Below are positions 51,491 through 61,426 of a stretch of DNA of 64,000 nt, piece by piece. The first letter of the stretch is position 1; each line of letters begins with the position of its first letter. The notes under the pieces were generated by a model, which was not told the origin of the DNA, searched no databases, and worked only from the letters and a program-made list of their open reading frames with translations. Where the stretch lies: assembly GCF_000243335.1 (NCBI RefSeq), contig NZ_JH597775.1, forward strand, positions 21,141 to 85,140, in the 5' to 3' direction. The DNA comes from Leptonema illini DSM 21528 (GTDB lineage Bacteria; Spirochaetota; Leptospiria; Leptospirales; Leptonemataceae). A program made the position numbers and the translations under genes.

Positions 51491-52923
51491 GATTCACGAC
51501 CTTCGGGTTCCTTGCCTTCTTCCTTGTCGTTTATATCGTCTACTGGGCTCTACGTGGCCGGAGCCGTCTTGCCTTTCTTGCCCTCGCCTCATCGCTTTTT
51601 TACGCCGCCTGGTCTATTCCGTTTTTCCTGCATTTTGCCTCTATCGTTCTTCTTAATTTTGCCTTTGTCAGGTTACTTCAGCGGCGAAAGAGTGGCCGAA
51701 TCCTGGCCGTTATTCTCACCATCGATTTCGCCAATCTCTTTTTCTTTAAGTACTTCTACTTTTTGCTCGAAATCCTATTTGACGTTACGGGCTGGGCGGG
51801 ATTCACATCGGCACAGCTCAATAGCACTCTGAACGAAAGCTTCGGCATCTCCTCGATTCTTTTGCCGCTTGCCATCAGCTTTTATACGTTTCAGATCGTC
51901 GCCTACGTCGTTGACGTTTACAGAGGGCGCATCGAACGGCGGGATTCTCTTCTCGAGTTCTACGTGTTTATCCTGTTCTTTCCGCAGCTTGTGGCCGGGC
52001 CGATCATGCGGCACAGCGATTTCTTCTTCCAGCTGGATCGCATTACGCCCGACCAGAAGAACATAGTTCGCGGAGTAAGCCTGCTGCTCATCGGACTCAT
52101 CAAGAAGGTGCTGATCGCCGATAACCTGGCCGCCGTCGTCCACCCCGTTTACCGCAATCCAGAGCTCTATGATGGGGTATCGTCGGCGTTTGCCATCCTC
52201 GGTTATGCGGCACAGGTATACGCCGACTTCTCGGGTTATACGGATCTTGCCCGCGGCATGGGTCTGCTTCTTGGCCTCGAACTGCCCGAGAACTTTTCGG
52301 GCCCCTTCTTAAGCCGAACGGTGTCGGAGTTCTGGCGCAGATGGCACATCACGCTCTCAACATGGCTCAGGGACTATATTTATATTCCGCTCGGTGGTTC
52401 GCGCACATCTCAGATGCGCAGTCAATTCAATCTGCTTCTTACATTCGTCGCCGGCGGCCTGTGGCATGGAGCGAACTATACGTTCTTTATATGGGGATTT
52501 ACGGCGGGTGTGCTGCTTGTTATCGAGCGCTTCCTTTCAACAAAGACGAGATTACCCGTTATTCTCGATCGCCTGATGCAGAACAGATCGTCCGCTTTCG
52601 TGCTCAGCCTGATCGGCGTTGTTTACAGCTTTTCGGCCTTTCTCTTCGGAGCTGCCTTCTTCAATGCACCGAGCGTATCTCATACACTGACGATGTTTGA
52701 GCGGTTACTCGATGCAGCATCCGGCCTTCGTACCGATTCGGGCATGATTCTGAGCATGACGGCTTTTGTATTCGGCTTCAACTATCTGCAATACAGATCA
52801 AAGTCGATTGAAATCCGACCGCAAACGGCATGGGCTTTACTCTTTGTCGCCGCCTTCGTCGTGATATGGCTTCTCGGACTCTATGCGCCTGGCGGACAGA
52901 GTTTTATCTACTTCCAATTCTGA
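51487..52923 (+). CDS. MBOAT family membrane O-acyltransferase
   Basis: 478 residues from a TTG that overlaps the preceding stop, with GGGAG upstream. Core motifs: FILFFPQLVAGPIMRH, FWRRWHITLSTWLRDYIYIP, and GGLWHGANYTFFIWG with the invariant His. Paralogue of the protein at 20428-21933. Middle gene of the SGNH-MBOAT-DUF1574 operon. Confidence 0.93.
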   Translation: MRFTTFGFLAFFLVVYIVYWALRGRSRLAFLALASSLFYAAWSIPFFLHFASIVLLNFAFVRLLQRRKSGRILAVILTIDFANLFFFKYFYFLLEILFDVTGWAGFTSAQLNSTLNESFGISSILLPLAISFYTFQIVAYVVDVYRGRIERRDSLLEFYVFILFFPQLVAGPIMRHSDFFFQLDRITPDQKNIVRGVSLLLIGLIKKVLIADNLAAVVHPVYRNPELYDGVSSAFAILGYAAQVYADFSGYTDLARGMGLLLGLELPENFSGPFLSRTVSEFWRRWHITLSTWLRDYIYIPLGGSRTSQMRSQFNLLLTFVAGGLWHGANYTFFIWGFTAGVLLVIERFLSTKTRLPVILDRLMQNRSSAFVLSLIGVVYSFSAFLFGAAFFNAPSVSHTLTMFERLLDAASGLRTDSGMILSMTAFVFGFNYLQYRSKSIEIRPQTAWALLFVAAFVVIWLLGLYAPGGQSFIYFQF

Positions 52924-52948
52924 AATTCCCCCGAACGAGGAGAAAAAC

Positions 52949-54055
52949 ATGGATCTATTGCGCCACCGCATTCTTCTGCTTCCGCTTCTCCTTTTTGCCC
53001 TTCTCTTTGCGCTCGATAAGATCTTCTACATCGGAGCGGTTCGGGACCGAGTCCTGCTTTATAAAAAAGTCGAGCCGGATATGTACGATTCGCGGCGCGA
53101 TCTTCTCGATCAACTGATCGCCGAGCATCCTGAGCATATCAATGAGGGGCGGCGCATCGGCGTTATCCTCGGAAGCTCGCGATCTGCCGAATTTGATACC
53201 CTGGAAATCGAAAAGGTATTGCCCGGCACCGCTACTTACAACTTCAGCGTGCCCATGGGCGGTATCGCCCATGCCTATTATTATGCCGATCTTCTGAAGA
53301 AGAACGGCATAAAGCCGGCTTTCATGATGCTTGAAGCCGACCTGGTTAACTTCGGGAATCCGTCGCTGGCTTTCGCTCTTCAGTATGACTTTGATCCGCG
53401 CTTCGTTCTCGAACATACGGACTTTCTGAATCCCGATGATCCTGTGAGCGGCGGATTCCGGCCAGACGAGGCCGATACTTTCTTCCTGAAATACCTGTTC
53501 GCTCTCTACCGCTATCCTCTGGACCCAAAAAACATCATCGAAAATTATCGGACTGTCAGTGATACCGGCCTGCGACATCTTGAGTTTCGCTGGCAGCATA
53601 AAAAGCTCATAGAGCTCTCAAACAGAGAGCATCTGGGCGGAATACCGAATCCTCTGAAGATCGAGGCCGATGAAGAAGCCCTTTCACGCGATGCGATGCT
53701 GGTCCGTGATCGCGTCCTCGGTGACGGACGGCCCTCTGCCACCCAGCTCCTGCTTTTCAAGAAGTTGCTTGCTCATGCAAAGCGAGAAGGCATCCCTCTG
53801 CTCGTCTATAAACCCGTCGTTTCGCATGCCTTTGAAAAAATCGTGCAGGAAACAGATGGCAGCTTTCAGAACACGGTCGTCCAGGCTCTAGCCAGTACGG
53901 ATACCTTTCTCTATTCCGATCCGGAGTCAGAAAAGCCGCTTCGCTGCCGTGCCTTTGTCGATGCACTGCATCTGAGCGGTATCTGCTATGAGGAGCTGAC
54001 CGGTCGCGTCTTCGCTCCTTTGCTCCCGGTTCTTGAAAACCGTCATCGTCCTTGA
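52949..54055 (+). CDS. DUF1574 family membrane-anchored SGNH-like protein
   Basis: 368 residues. One N-terminal helix (8-25), then SGNH-like blocks: GVILGSSRSAEFDTLE, YNFSVPMGGIAHAYYY and, at the end, FVDALHLSGICYEEL with Asp and His. GAGGAG 5 bases before the ATG fixes the start. Close relative of the gene at 41408-42538, though here linked to an MBOAT instead of a glycosyltransferase. Likely a second acyl-transfer or esterase subunit of the same exported-polymer pathway. Confidence 0.85.
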   Translation: MDLLRHRILLLPLLLFALLFALDKIFYIGAVRDRVLLYKKVEPDMYDSRRDLLDQLIAEHPEHINEGRRIGVILGSSRSAEFDTLEIEKVLPGTATYNFSVPMGGIAHAYYYADLLKKNGIKPAFMMLEADLVNFGNPSLAFALQYDFDPRFVLEHTDFLNPDDPVSGGFRPDEADTFFLKYLFALYRYPLDPKNIIENYRTVSDTGLRHLEFRWQHKKLIELSNREHLGGIPNPLKIEADEEALSRDAMLVRDRVLGDGRPSATQLLLFKKLLAHAKREGIPLLVYKPVVSHAFEKIVQETDGSFQNTVVQALASTDTFLYSDPESEKPLRCRAFVDALHLSGICYEELTGRVFAPLLPVLENRHRP

Positions 54056-54150
54056 CTGCCGATCCTGCTCCGATAGATCAACGACGGATCAAGATAATGA
54101 CCGGGAAGGATCGGGCTCTGTTTCAGGGCCAGAGAACGCAGCTACGCATG

Positions 54151-55614
54151 TTATCCGAACGTGCGGACCTGGATGCTCGTCACGCGCTGATCGCCGGCGG
54201 CGACATCCGATACGACGACGATCGAATCGCCCGGTCTGACCCGATTGCGTTCGCGCAGACGCTCGAATCCTTTACGGATCGTGTTTTCGGGATCTTTTGA
54301 AAAATCCATGATGAAGGGTACGACTCCACGCACAAGCCACAGCTTGCGACGCGTACTTGTCATATTCGTAAAGGCATAGATGATCGAATGCCTCGGCCTG
54401 TACGTTGCCACCTGACGGGCCAGCATGCCGCGTCTTGTAATCACGAGGATGGCCGGGGCCTGAATCGAGTCGGCAAGCAGGACGGCGTTGCGCGCCAGGT
54501 TCTCGCGAGTATCTTCGGGTTTACGACGCAGGTGAAAATTCAGACCGCTCTCTTTCTCGATACGACGTGCGATCCGATCCAGGGTCTGCACACATTTCAC
54601 AGGATACTTGCCGGCGGCCGTTTCACCGGACAGCATGATGGCATCGGCCTGCTCGTGAACGGCGTTCGCCACGTCGGTCACCTCGGCGCGCGTCGGCATC
54701 GGATTCTCGATCATGCTTTCAAGCATGTGAGTGGCGACAATGACGGGCTTACCCGCTTCAATGCATTTGCGAACCATCTCTCGTTGCACGACGGGCAGGT
54801 CTTCGAGATCAATCTCCACACCGAGGTCGCCCCGGGCCACCATGATGCCGTCCGCTTCGGCAAGAATGGCGTCGAAGTTATCAATGCCTTCCTGATTCTC
54901 GATCTTGGCGATGATCTGCGCATGACCGTCCAGGTCCGCGATAAGTTGCCGGGCCTCTGCGACATCGCTGGCCATACGTACGAACGAAAGGGCGATGAAG
55001 TCCAGATCGTTTTCGACGGCAAACCGTATGTCTAACTTGTCCTTTTCGGTAATGGACGGCATGTTCACGCGAACACCCGGCAGATTGATGTGTTTGCGCG
55101 AACCGAGCTTACCGCCCTCAAGAACGCGGCAGCGTAGCTGCCCCTCGTTCACTTCAAGCACCTGCAGATTTATGAGTCCATTATCGACGGTGATGCGATC
55201 GCCTTTCTTCAGATCCTTCACCATGTCGCGATAGTTCACGTGTACGCTTTTCTCTTCGATATTCACGTCGGGCAGCACGGTGAACGTGAAGATCTCGCCT
55301 ACGTTCAGCTGCAGATTGCTTTCAATCTCGCCGGTGCGGATCTCAGGGCCCTGAAGATCCATCAATATAGAAATGGGATGATTCAGTTTCTTGTTCAGAT
55401 TCTTGATCTGTCGGATGACTTTGCCGTGGCTCTCCTGATTGCCGTGCGACATGTTGATGCGGGCGACGTTCATGCCGGCTTTTGCCAGCTCGGCGATCAT
55501 CTCGGAGCTGCTTGTTGCCGGGCCGATCGTACAGATGATTTTGGTACGCCGGAAGTCGCGGCGACTGTCGGCGGGGATTTCGTCAGGAGCGGTTTCCGTC
55601 GGGCGTGCAGACAT
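54151..55614 (-). CDS. pyk: Pyruvate kinase
   Basis: 487 residues; converts phosphoenolpyruvate and ADP to pyruvate and [18 protein letters not shown] and [12 protein letters not shown] open the barrel, [15 protein letters not shown] sequence [15 protein letters not shown] contains the active lysine, and [13 protein letters not shown] and [20 protein letters not shown] are signatures. The C-terminal allosteric domain is complete. A 20-residue N-terminal extension is present. The 631-residue gene lies 52 bp upstream on the same strand. Confidence 0.96.
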   Translation of the reverse strand: MSARPTETAPDEIPADSRRDFRRTKIICTIGPATSSSEMIAELAKAGMNVARINMSHGNQESHGKVIRQIKNLNKKLNHPISILMDLQGPEIRTGEIESNLQLNVGEIFTFTVLPDVNIEEKSVHVNYRDMVKDLKKGDRITVDNGLINLQVLEVNEGQLRCRVLEGGKLGSRKHINLPGVRVNMPSITEKDKLDIRFAVENDLDFIALSFVRMASDVAEARQLIADLDGHAQIIAKIENQEGIDNFDAILAEADGIMVARGDLGVEIDLEDLPVVQREMVRKCIEAGKPVIVATHMLESMIENPMPTRAEVTDVANAVHEQADAIMLSGETAAGKYPVKCVQTLDRIARRIEKESGLNFHLRRKPEDTRENLARNAVLLADSIQAPAILVITRRGMLARQVATYRPRHSIIYAFTNMTSTRRKLWLVRGVVPFIMDFSKDPENTIRKGFERLRERNRVRPGDSIVVVSDVAAGDQRVTSIQVRTFG

Positions 55615-55666
55615 GGTGTCTCAAAAAAACCACGCCCCTGCGCTCGTCCAACGAAAAAAACCCTGC

Positions 55667-57562
55667 TTAACGACGGGCCATGAGCTTCGTGAGAAAATCC
55701 TCGATGGCCGTTGCAACGTCGAACTTCTCCTGCTCGGGCATCATCGCCTTGCGTTGACGATCGGCCTCGTCCATGGATTCTCGAAGCAGACGCTTACCGT
55801 GCCGCTGAATATAACGCCGGCTGATCAGAATCGGCCACAGGAACTTAGGATCTTCGCGCATGACGCGAAACGAATAGATCTGCTTTCGTCCGTATTTTTT
55901 CAGGAAGAAGATCATCGTATCTTCGTTCCCTTCGAATTCGGGCACGCCGTCGAGAACGTTTGTTCTGTTTGGCAATTCTTTGCGATCCCAGGCGGCGTCA
56001 AGCAGATCGATGACCTTGCGCAGCACCTCTTCGGCCCGTTCGTCGATACGCATGGATTCCTTCGTCTTTGCCGTCTGCTCTTCGAAGGTATTGGCGGGTA
56101 CGACATCGTCGTCGGTCGGCCCTTTCTTTTTCTTTTCGATCTGCTCTTCGGCGATACGACGCGTCGTGCGCTCGGCGTCTTTCTTCTTGATCTGTATCTG
56201 CTCTTCAAGCTCCTCTTTGCGCATACGCTCGCGAATCATCACGCTCTCTTCTTTTGAGATGCGACGACGGCCGAAAAGAGCGCGCCACAGCCTGGTAAAG
56301 AAAGGCAGACGATCAAAGAAGATGCGATCTTCAAGGTCTTCAAAGGCATGCAGCTGATCGCCTTCCAGATGACGACCCACGCCCATCGAACTCAGAATGC
56401 GGACCTCCGTCTCGTCGCCCTTCTCGTCAAGGCTCTTGCGCGCGGCGATCACGGCCGGATAAATCTTCGGTTTTGCAAGCAAGAACGTAAACACCTTTCC
56501 GCGAAGCGGGAACTCGACGTTGAGAACGTCGGGTAACGACAGAACCCTGCGCACGAATTCCTCGTCCCAGTTGCGAAAGTGCGTCGTCGGAACGACATGG
56601 TCGAGCTTGGTCAGGTCGGTAAGGGCATTACCGAGTTGATCCTTCTGCTCTTTCTCGCGACGGTTTCGCAGCAGTCGCTGGAATTCGGCGAGAACAAGGC
56701 GCAGCTCGGCGACGACCTGTCTCTGCGCCGGCGATATGTTGCCGCGATAGTGCTGCTCCACCTGCTCTGAGATGCGATCGGGATCAAGCTCCACCGGATT
56801 CTGAAAGCCCGGAATCGCCGTCGCGCAGCATGCAGAGAGCAGCTCGACGCGATGTTTCAGGCTCGGCTCATCGGCGAACTGAATCGTATGAAAGTTCAAC
56901 GCCGCATCTTTAAGATACAGGAGCTTCTTCTCGTCTATAAGCTGCTGGATGATCGGGCGTACATAGGTCTTGTAGGTGGCCGTCTTCTGCTCGGGTTTGC
57001 GATCAAAGGCAAGCACAAAGAACTTCGCAATCACCGCACCGGCATGCGTGTTCTGAATCGCTCCCTGCGAGACCGATCTGTACAGGCTGTCGACATCCAT
57101 ATCAAGCCAGTGGCTTTCATTGAAGCGCAGCCATGAATTCAGAGCTTCGACGGATTTCTGTCTGTAAAATTCCACATATCGTTTGGCCGATGTTCCGTCG
57201 GACTGTGTGGGGCGGCAGAGGATGGCCATTTCGCTCATCTTGCCCGACGACGAGATAAAATCGATGGACGGGAACATCAGCATCATCGGAACCTTCATGC
57301 TTCCCCGACCGGTCAGCTCCGTGATGTATTCGTCGAACTTGTTTTCGGGCAGCGGAACCTCTCGTTTGAGCTGGCCGAGCTCGGGCAGAATGCGATTGGT
57401 CGAGAAGCGGTTGGTCGATTCAAGGACGTAGTTGTAGAGCCCGAAGATGCCCTTGTATTTGAAGTCGCCCCGCGCCTCAAGCGCCGTCACGTTATCCGTT
57501 GCTTCACGCAACGGCATGACATCGGACTGGATGGAATCTGCGATTTTTGTTTGCTCTGCCAT
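55667..57562 (-). CDS. Large cytosolic protein of unknown function, 631 residues
   Basis: No family recognised, no signal peptide or membrane helix. Mostly alpha-helical. A highly charged coiled coil at about 430-490 (EESVMIRERMRKEELEEQIQ) precedes a linker and a C-terminal beta/alpha part (NEDTMIFFLKKYGRKQIYSF). Overall layout (helical body, basic coiled coil, C-terminal domain) is shared with the 661-residue protein at 24429, and they may be distant paralogues. Upstream of pyk. Confidence 0.6.
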   Translation of the reverse strand: MAEQTKIADSIQSDVMPLREATDNVTALEARGDFKYKGIFGLYNYVLESTNRFSTNRILPELGQLKREVPLPENKFDEYITELTGRGSMKVPMMLMFPSIDFISSSGKMSEMAILCRPTQSDGTSAKRYVEFYRQKSVEALNSWLRFNESHWLDMDVDSLYRSVSQGAIQNTHAGAVIAKFFVLAFDRKPEQKTATYKTYVRPIIQQLIDEKKLLYLKDAALNFHTIQFADEPSLKHRVELLSACCATAIPGFQNPVELDPDRISEQVEQHYRGNISPAQRQVVAELRLVLAEFQRLLRNRREKEQKDQLGNALTDLTKLDHVVPTTHFRNWDEEFVRRVLSLPDVLNVEFPLRGKVFTFLLAKPKIYPAVIAARKSLDEKGDETEVRILSSMGVGRHLEGDQLHAFEDLEDRIFFDRLPFFTRLWRALFGRRRISKEESVMIRERMRKEELEEQIQIKKKDAERTTRRIAEEQIEKKKKGPTDDDVVPANTFEEQTAKTKESMRIDERAEEVLRKVIDLLDAAWDRKELPNRTNVLDGVPEFEGNEDTMIFFLKKYGRKQIYSFRVMREDPKFLWPILISRRYIQRHGKRLLRESMDEADRQRKAMMPEQEKFDVATAIEDFLTKLMARR

Positions 57563-57652
57563 GGGTTAAGGAAACGCTGTATATGTATTGAGCGAACTTC
57601 GCGTTCCGGTCGGGAAAATCAATAGAAAATTATTTGAGATCAGGAATCATCT

Positions 57653-58390
57653 ATGACGACGTCCAGCTTCCGCCTCCCTGAAAAACAGGAAAAGGCCGGC
57701 TATATTCAGAAAAACTTCGACGAAATCGCCGAACGCTACGACCTTTTCAACGACCTTTTCACGTTTGGCATGCATCGCCTGTGGAAAAGACGCACCGTGC
57801 GCGCCATCCAGGCAAAACAGGCCGCGGCGGCGCTTGATCTCTGCTGCGGCAGCGGCGATCTGGCGATCCTCATGGCCAGGGCAAATCCGCTCTGTGAGGT
57901 CGTCGCCGCCGACTTCTCGGCCGGCATGCTCTCCGTTCTTGAAAAACGCATCCGCCCCACCGATCTCAAAGATCGCATCGAGATCAGGCAGGAAGATGCG
58001 ACCGCCCTGCCCGCCGCCTTTACCGATCGATTCGATGCCGTCACGACAGGCTACGGCGTGCGCAATGTGACCGATCGGCATCGCTGCTTCGAAGAGATCT
58101 TCCGCGTGCTCAAACGCGGCGGTCGCTACGGTATACTTGAGGTGGGCTCGATCCGCCCGAAGTTTCTTGAGCCGTTCGCCTTTTTCTTCATGAAGCATAT
58201 CATCCCGCGCATTGGATACCTCTTGCAGGGCGGCAAGCACGAGATGTACGAATACCTGCCGCATTCGGCCTTCGCCTTTCCCGAGCCTGAAGAGATCGTC
58301 AAAGAACTGAAACAGGTCGGATTTCAAAACGTCACGTTCCGTCGTCTGTTCTTCGGCGCCTCTATCCTCTATGTGGCCGTGAAGCCATAA
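57653..58390 (+). CDS. ubiE: Demethylmenaquinone/2-polyprenylbenzoquinol C-methyltransferase
   Basis: 245 residues, class I SAM methyltransferase. YDLFNDLFTFGMHRLWKRRTV is the UbiE/MenG signature, ALDLCCGSGDLAI is the SAM site, and VTTGYGVRNVTDRHRCFEEI and GRYGILEVGS follow. Methylates the quinone ring in menaquinone or ubiquinone synthesis; Leptospirales use menaquinone, so MenG is the likely role. AGGA precedes the ATG. The NAD kinase gene starts 8 bp downstream. Confidence 0.92.
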   Translation: MTTSSFRLPEKQEKAGYIQKNFDEIAERYDLFNDLFTFGMHRLWKRRTVRAIQAKQAAAALDLCCGSGDLAILMARANPLCEVVAADFSAGMLSVLEKRIRPTDLKDRIEIRQEDATALPAAFTDRFDAVTTGYGVRNVTDRHRCFEEIFRVLKRGGRYGILEVGSIRPKFLEPFAFFFMKHIIPRIGYLLQGGKHEMYEYLPHSAFAFPEPEEIVKELKQVGFQNVTFRRLFFGASILYVAVKP

Positions 58391-58398
58391 AGCCTGTT

Positions 58399-59313
58399 AT
58401 GAGTCAGATGCAGCAGAAAGATTTTCTCATCTGCATGAAGCGCACGAAATGGCAGCGCGACGTGGAGCGCTTTGGCTCGGCGCGCGAGGCCAGGCGCATC
58501 TACAGACTGCAGAATAATATCTTTCGCCGTGTATATGGGTCGCATCTGCGACAGCTCGAATCGATCGAGCTTTTACAGAAAGGCCTCGGCGACCGCGCCG
58601 ATTTTATCTATAGAGAGGATCTTTCTCCCGATCTTGTGATGAAGTACGGAGCCCTTGTCAGCCTGGGCGGCGACAATCACTTCATCTACGTCGCTCGTTT
58701 CGCGGGAATTCGACCGTTGATCGGCATCAACTCCGATCCGCGCACGTCATCGGGGGCGCTTGTGCATTTCACGACACAATCGTTTCTCGAATGCACGCAA
58801 AATCCCCGCTTCCCCGATCACTTTGAAACATGGACGATGATCGAGGGTCAGATCCACCATCCGGATGGAAAGACGATCGCTACCGGCCCCTGCATCTCAG
58901 AGACGGGTATTCGAAACGCGTTTGCCGATGCGATGAGCCGGTATTATATTCGAATCAACGACGAACCGTGGGAGGAGCAGAAAAGCTCCGGCCTGCTTTT
59001 ATCGACGGGAGCGGGGTCGACGGGATGGTTTCACAACTGTCTGCCCCATACGATGCAGATCTATGAAGATCCGACGTTTGCGCGAGACGAGCAGATCTTT
59101 CGCTTTGTGGCAAGGGAGCCGGGCTTTCACAAACAGCATTACTACAGATATCTGTACCGCACCCTGAATCGTGGAGATACGCTTGAGATCATCTCTGAGA
59201 TGGACGGCGAGATTATCGTCGATGCACAGCCTGAAACAAGCTTCGCCTTTGGCCCTGGAGCCAGGGCGGAGTTCCGTCTCAGCGACGACCATCTGCTTGT
59301 TGCCCTGCCGTAA
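58399..59313 (+). CDS. Divergent NAD kinase (NADK2-like)
   Basis: 304 residues. The family GGDGT motif appears as GGDNHFIYVARF (Gly90-Asn93), so Gly-Thr is replaced by Asn-His. PLIGINSDPRTSSGALVHF resembles the mitochondrial NADK2 sequence, and LLLSTGAGSTGWFHN is the second substrate motif. It should phosphorylate NAD to NADP, but the altered ATP-site motif is odd. Cotranscribed with ubiE. Confidence 0.75.
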   Translation: MSQMQQKDFLICMKRTKWQRDVERFGSAREARRIYRLQNNIFRRVYGSHLRQLESIELLQKGLGDRADFIYREDLSPDLVMKYGALVSLGGDNHFIYVARFAGIRPLIGINSDPRTSSGALVHFTTQSFLECTQNPRFPDHFETWTMIEGQIHHPDGKTIATGPCISETGIRNAFADAMSRYYIRINDEPWEEQKSSGLLLSTGAGSTGWFHNCLPHTMQIYEDPTFARDEQIFRFVAREPGFHKQHYYRYLYRTLNRGDTLEIISEMDGEIIVDAQPETSFAFGPGARAEFRLSDDHLLVALP

Positions 59314-59404
59314 AGCGGGCGTGTCGCGAAAGTCCGTCACGGTCATACAGCCGTCATCCTCCCGTAACGGCCGTCCTTTTGACTTACAGAAGATTTTGCC
59401 TTAT

Positions 59405-59430
59405 CAGGCTGCTTTTTCAGCAGCCTGTTA
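59405..59430 (+). terminator. Hairpin, second copy of the terminator-type repeat
   Basis: AGGCTGC/GCAGCCT with loop TTTTTCA, about 92 bp after the NAD kinase stop and before the PLC-like gene. 23 of 26 bases equal 18289-18314. Confidence 0.55.
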
Positions 59431-59465
59431 AAACCGACCGATAGAACCATAGAACCGACGAAACC

Positions 59466-60482
59466 ATGCCTAAAGAAATCTCACATATTCACATTGCCGG
59501 CATCGTTGCAGAACGATGTCATCCCGAGCTGAGGCCGCACCTTTTCAAGAATGAAAGGGTGTATAACTTCGGCTCCGTAGCGCCCGATCTTTTTTATTAT
59601 GATTCAACCGTCTTCGGCGAGAAATCAAAGGTCGCCTGGGGTGAGATCATCCACGGTCGGGACGCCGAAGATACGATGCTGCATGTCGTGGCCCTGCTCG
59701 ATCAGAGCCGCACGCTACGAGAGAGCGACCCCGTGCGATCGTCGCAGCTGCTTGCCTTCGCCTGCGGCTTCCTCACGCATATAGCCGCCGACACGATCTT
59801 TCATCCGTATGTGTACTCGTCGACGGGTAACTATTATGCGCCCGATCCGCTGGAACGCAAGCATGCAGAGAGCCGCCATCGTCTGTTTGAAACCTGCATG
59901 GACTATCATATTCTCGGACTCAGGAACCAGAGTCTTCAGGAATTCCGGCTCAGCGCGCGCATCGCCCTCAGCAGCGAAGAGAAGAAGGCCATCCTGCCCG
60001 CCTATGCCGACGCCCTGCGCACCGGTCATCGCATTGATGTCGATGCCGATCATGTGCGGCGCATCGTGCAGCGCGCCTACAGAAAAGCGAACCGTATTAT
60101 CGGGCTATTCCAGAACCGTCCGCTGAGTCGCTTCGTCGTCTGGCTGAACCGACGCCTTAACGGCGCCTTCGATACGATCGCCAACGCCGGCTACGGACCG
60201 CATCGTGCGCGGGCCCATCTGGATTTTGAAAAGCTACCGGCGACGCCGCATCCCGTCACCGGCGAACAGATGACGGGCGGCGACGTGCGTGATCTGATTG
60301 AAAAGGCCGTCGCCCGCGCCATGCACTTCGTCGACGTCTCTTACGATTACAGAGAGGGCAGAATCGAGCTGGCCGATCTGCGAAGCGTCCTACGACCGCT
60401 TTCTCTTAACAACGGCCTCGAACAGGTTCGCACCGATGCGATGCAGTACTCTCGCGTTCTGCCGGCACTGCTTCTGCGTTAG
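59466..60482 (+). CDS. Zinc-dependent phospholipase C-like protein
   Basis: 338 residues of the zinc-dependent PLC/S1-P1-like fold. The N-terminus EISHIHIAGIVAERC, VYNFGSVAPDLFYYD, FACGFLTHIAADTIFHPYVY and HRLFETCMDYHILG hold the metal-binding His/Asp residues. No signal peptide, so the protein is probably cytosolic, unlike secreted PLCs. Its stop codon lies within a GTTAGGCGAA sequence that is repeated at 61999. Confidence 0.85.
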   Translation: MPKEISHIHIAGIVAERCHPELRPHLFKNERVYNFGSVAPDLFYYDSTVFGEKSKVAWGEIIHGRDAEDTMLHVVALLDQSRTLRESDPVRSSQLLAFACGFLTHIAADTIFHPYVYSSTGNYYAPDPLERKHAESRHRLFETCMDYHILGLRNQSLQEFRLSARIALSSEEKKAILPAYADALRTGHRIDVDADHVRRIVQRAYRKANRIIGLFQNRPLSRFVVWLNRRLNGAFDTIANAGYGPHRARAHLDFEKLPATPHPVTGEQMTGGDVRDLIEKAVARAMHFVDVSYDYREGRIELADLRSVLRPLSLNNGLEQVRTDAMQYSRVLPALLLR

Positions 60483-60487
60483 GCGAA
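60477..60487. repeat. 11-bp direct repeat, left boundary of the accessory segment
   Basis: CGTTAGGCGAA, identical to 61998-62008. It contains GTTAGGC, which fits the integron core site GTTRRRY. It spans the stop codon of the PLC-like gene. Confidence 0.5.
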
Positions 60488-60535
60488 GAGGACGGGAAGA
60501 TCGGCCGGTGGTGCGATTGCATCGGCAAGCACCTC

Positions 60536-61018
60536 TTACTCCAGAGGCGGCAAGCCTGTGCCTTTTCCAGCAGATTGCCAGAGATACGAAAACGGGTCAG
60601 GGGTTGCCTTCTTGAAGACCCAGTTGCGCAGTTCGGGCAAGGGCGGGCCACCCACGCTGGCGATGTAGCCTGTATCCTTTGATAAAAAGACGAAGCGAAG
60701 CAGTGTGATTGTCTTTTTCCTCTTGCTACTCTTAAAGCGAATCTCAACAATAGAATTACTCACGGGAACAATGTAAACATTCTCTGCATACATAAACCCG
60801 TACATACCGAGATTTGCTTCATAACAGAGCCGACGATTGCTGTCGTACCATATACTGAAACCTTCAATAATGCCGTGATGTGATTTGCCCGCTGGATCAT
60901 CGCTATCCTGGATTTTCTGCAAGGTTCTTGCATCGTACCATGAGCCCGTGATTGAGTGAGCCTCAAGGGTATGGCCAGAAAGAATAAGAAGGGCAAGCAA
61001 GGCCAGACGGTGTTTCAT
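60536..61018 (-). CDS. Secreted protein of unknown function
   Basis: 160 residues. Signal peptide MKHRLALLALLILSGHTLEA, cleaved near EAHS. The mature part is strand-rich: GSWYDARTLQKIQD, GFSIWYDSNRRLCYEANLGM and a final beta segment. Its layout resembles the lipoprotein at 62093-62578 (EWGFVKDGHRMDD and IYHSDGQE), suggesting they belong to one superfamily of small periplasmic beta-barrel-like proteins. No family recognised. Confidence 0.6.
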   Translation of the reverse strand: MKHRLALLALLILSGHTLEAHSITGSWYDARTLQKIQDSDDPAGKSHHGIIEGFSIWYDSNRRLCYEANLGMYGFMYAENVYIVPVSNSIVEIRFKSSKRKKTITLLRFVFLSKDTGYIASVGGPPLPELRNWVFKKATPDPFSYLWQSAGKGTGLPPLE

Positions 61019-61108
61019 CTCAGTGCCTTCCGTTCTGTGAATCTACTGGCTTTCCGCTGCTGCAAGATCGGAAGAGGAAGCTCGCCATGCGAGACGGGCC
61101 TGGGGGCG

Positions 61109-61426
61109 TCATTCAGGAATGTCCCTGAGGCGCTCTTTCCAGTAATTGGGATGGCGGCTCTGGTGGGCGATTGCTACAACGAAAATCTGATCTGATTCTT
61201 TATCGAATTCGTAAAAGATCGTGTAGCGGAAAACATCCAGCGATGCTCCTCTGACAGATTCCTCGATGATAGCATAGGTTTCAGGGAATCGCAGTATCTT
61301 GCTGATTGTCTCTTTCACTTCCCCTGACAGCCTGAAACCAAGACCCGGAGCTTCATCATTCAAAAAGTCTACCGCTTCGGCAAGCTCTCTCTCAGATGAG
61401 GGATGAAACCGGACGACCCTCTGCAC
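61109..61426 (-). CDS. ParE/RelE-family toxin of a type II toxin-antitoxin pair
   Basis: 105 residues from GTG (61426). RVVRFHPSSERELAEAVDFL, then YTIFYEFDKESDQIFVVAIAHQSRHPNYWKERL, typical of the ParE toxin fold with the C-terminal IxHxxR-like strand. The start overlaps the antitoxin's last 35 bases. RelE/ParE toxins act on mRNA or gyrase; the sequence favours the ParE branch but does not prove the target. Confidence 0.85.
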   Translation of the reverse strand: MQRVVRFHPSSERELAEAVDFLNDEAPGLGFRLSGEVKETISKILRFPETYAIIEESVRGASLDVFRYTIFYEFDKESDQIFVVAIAHQSRHPNYWKERLRDIPE

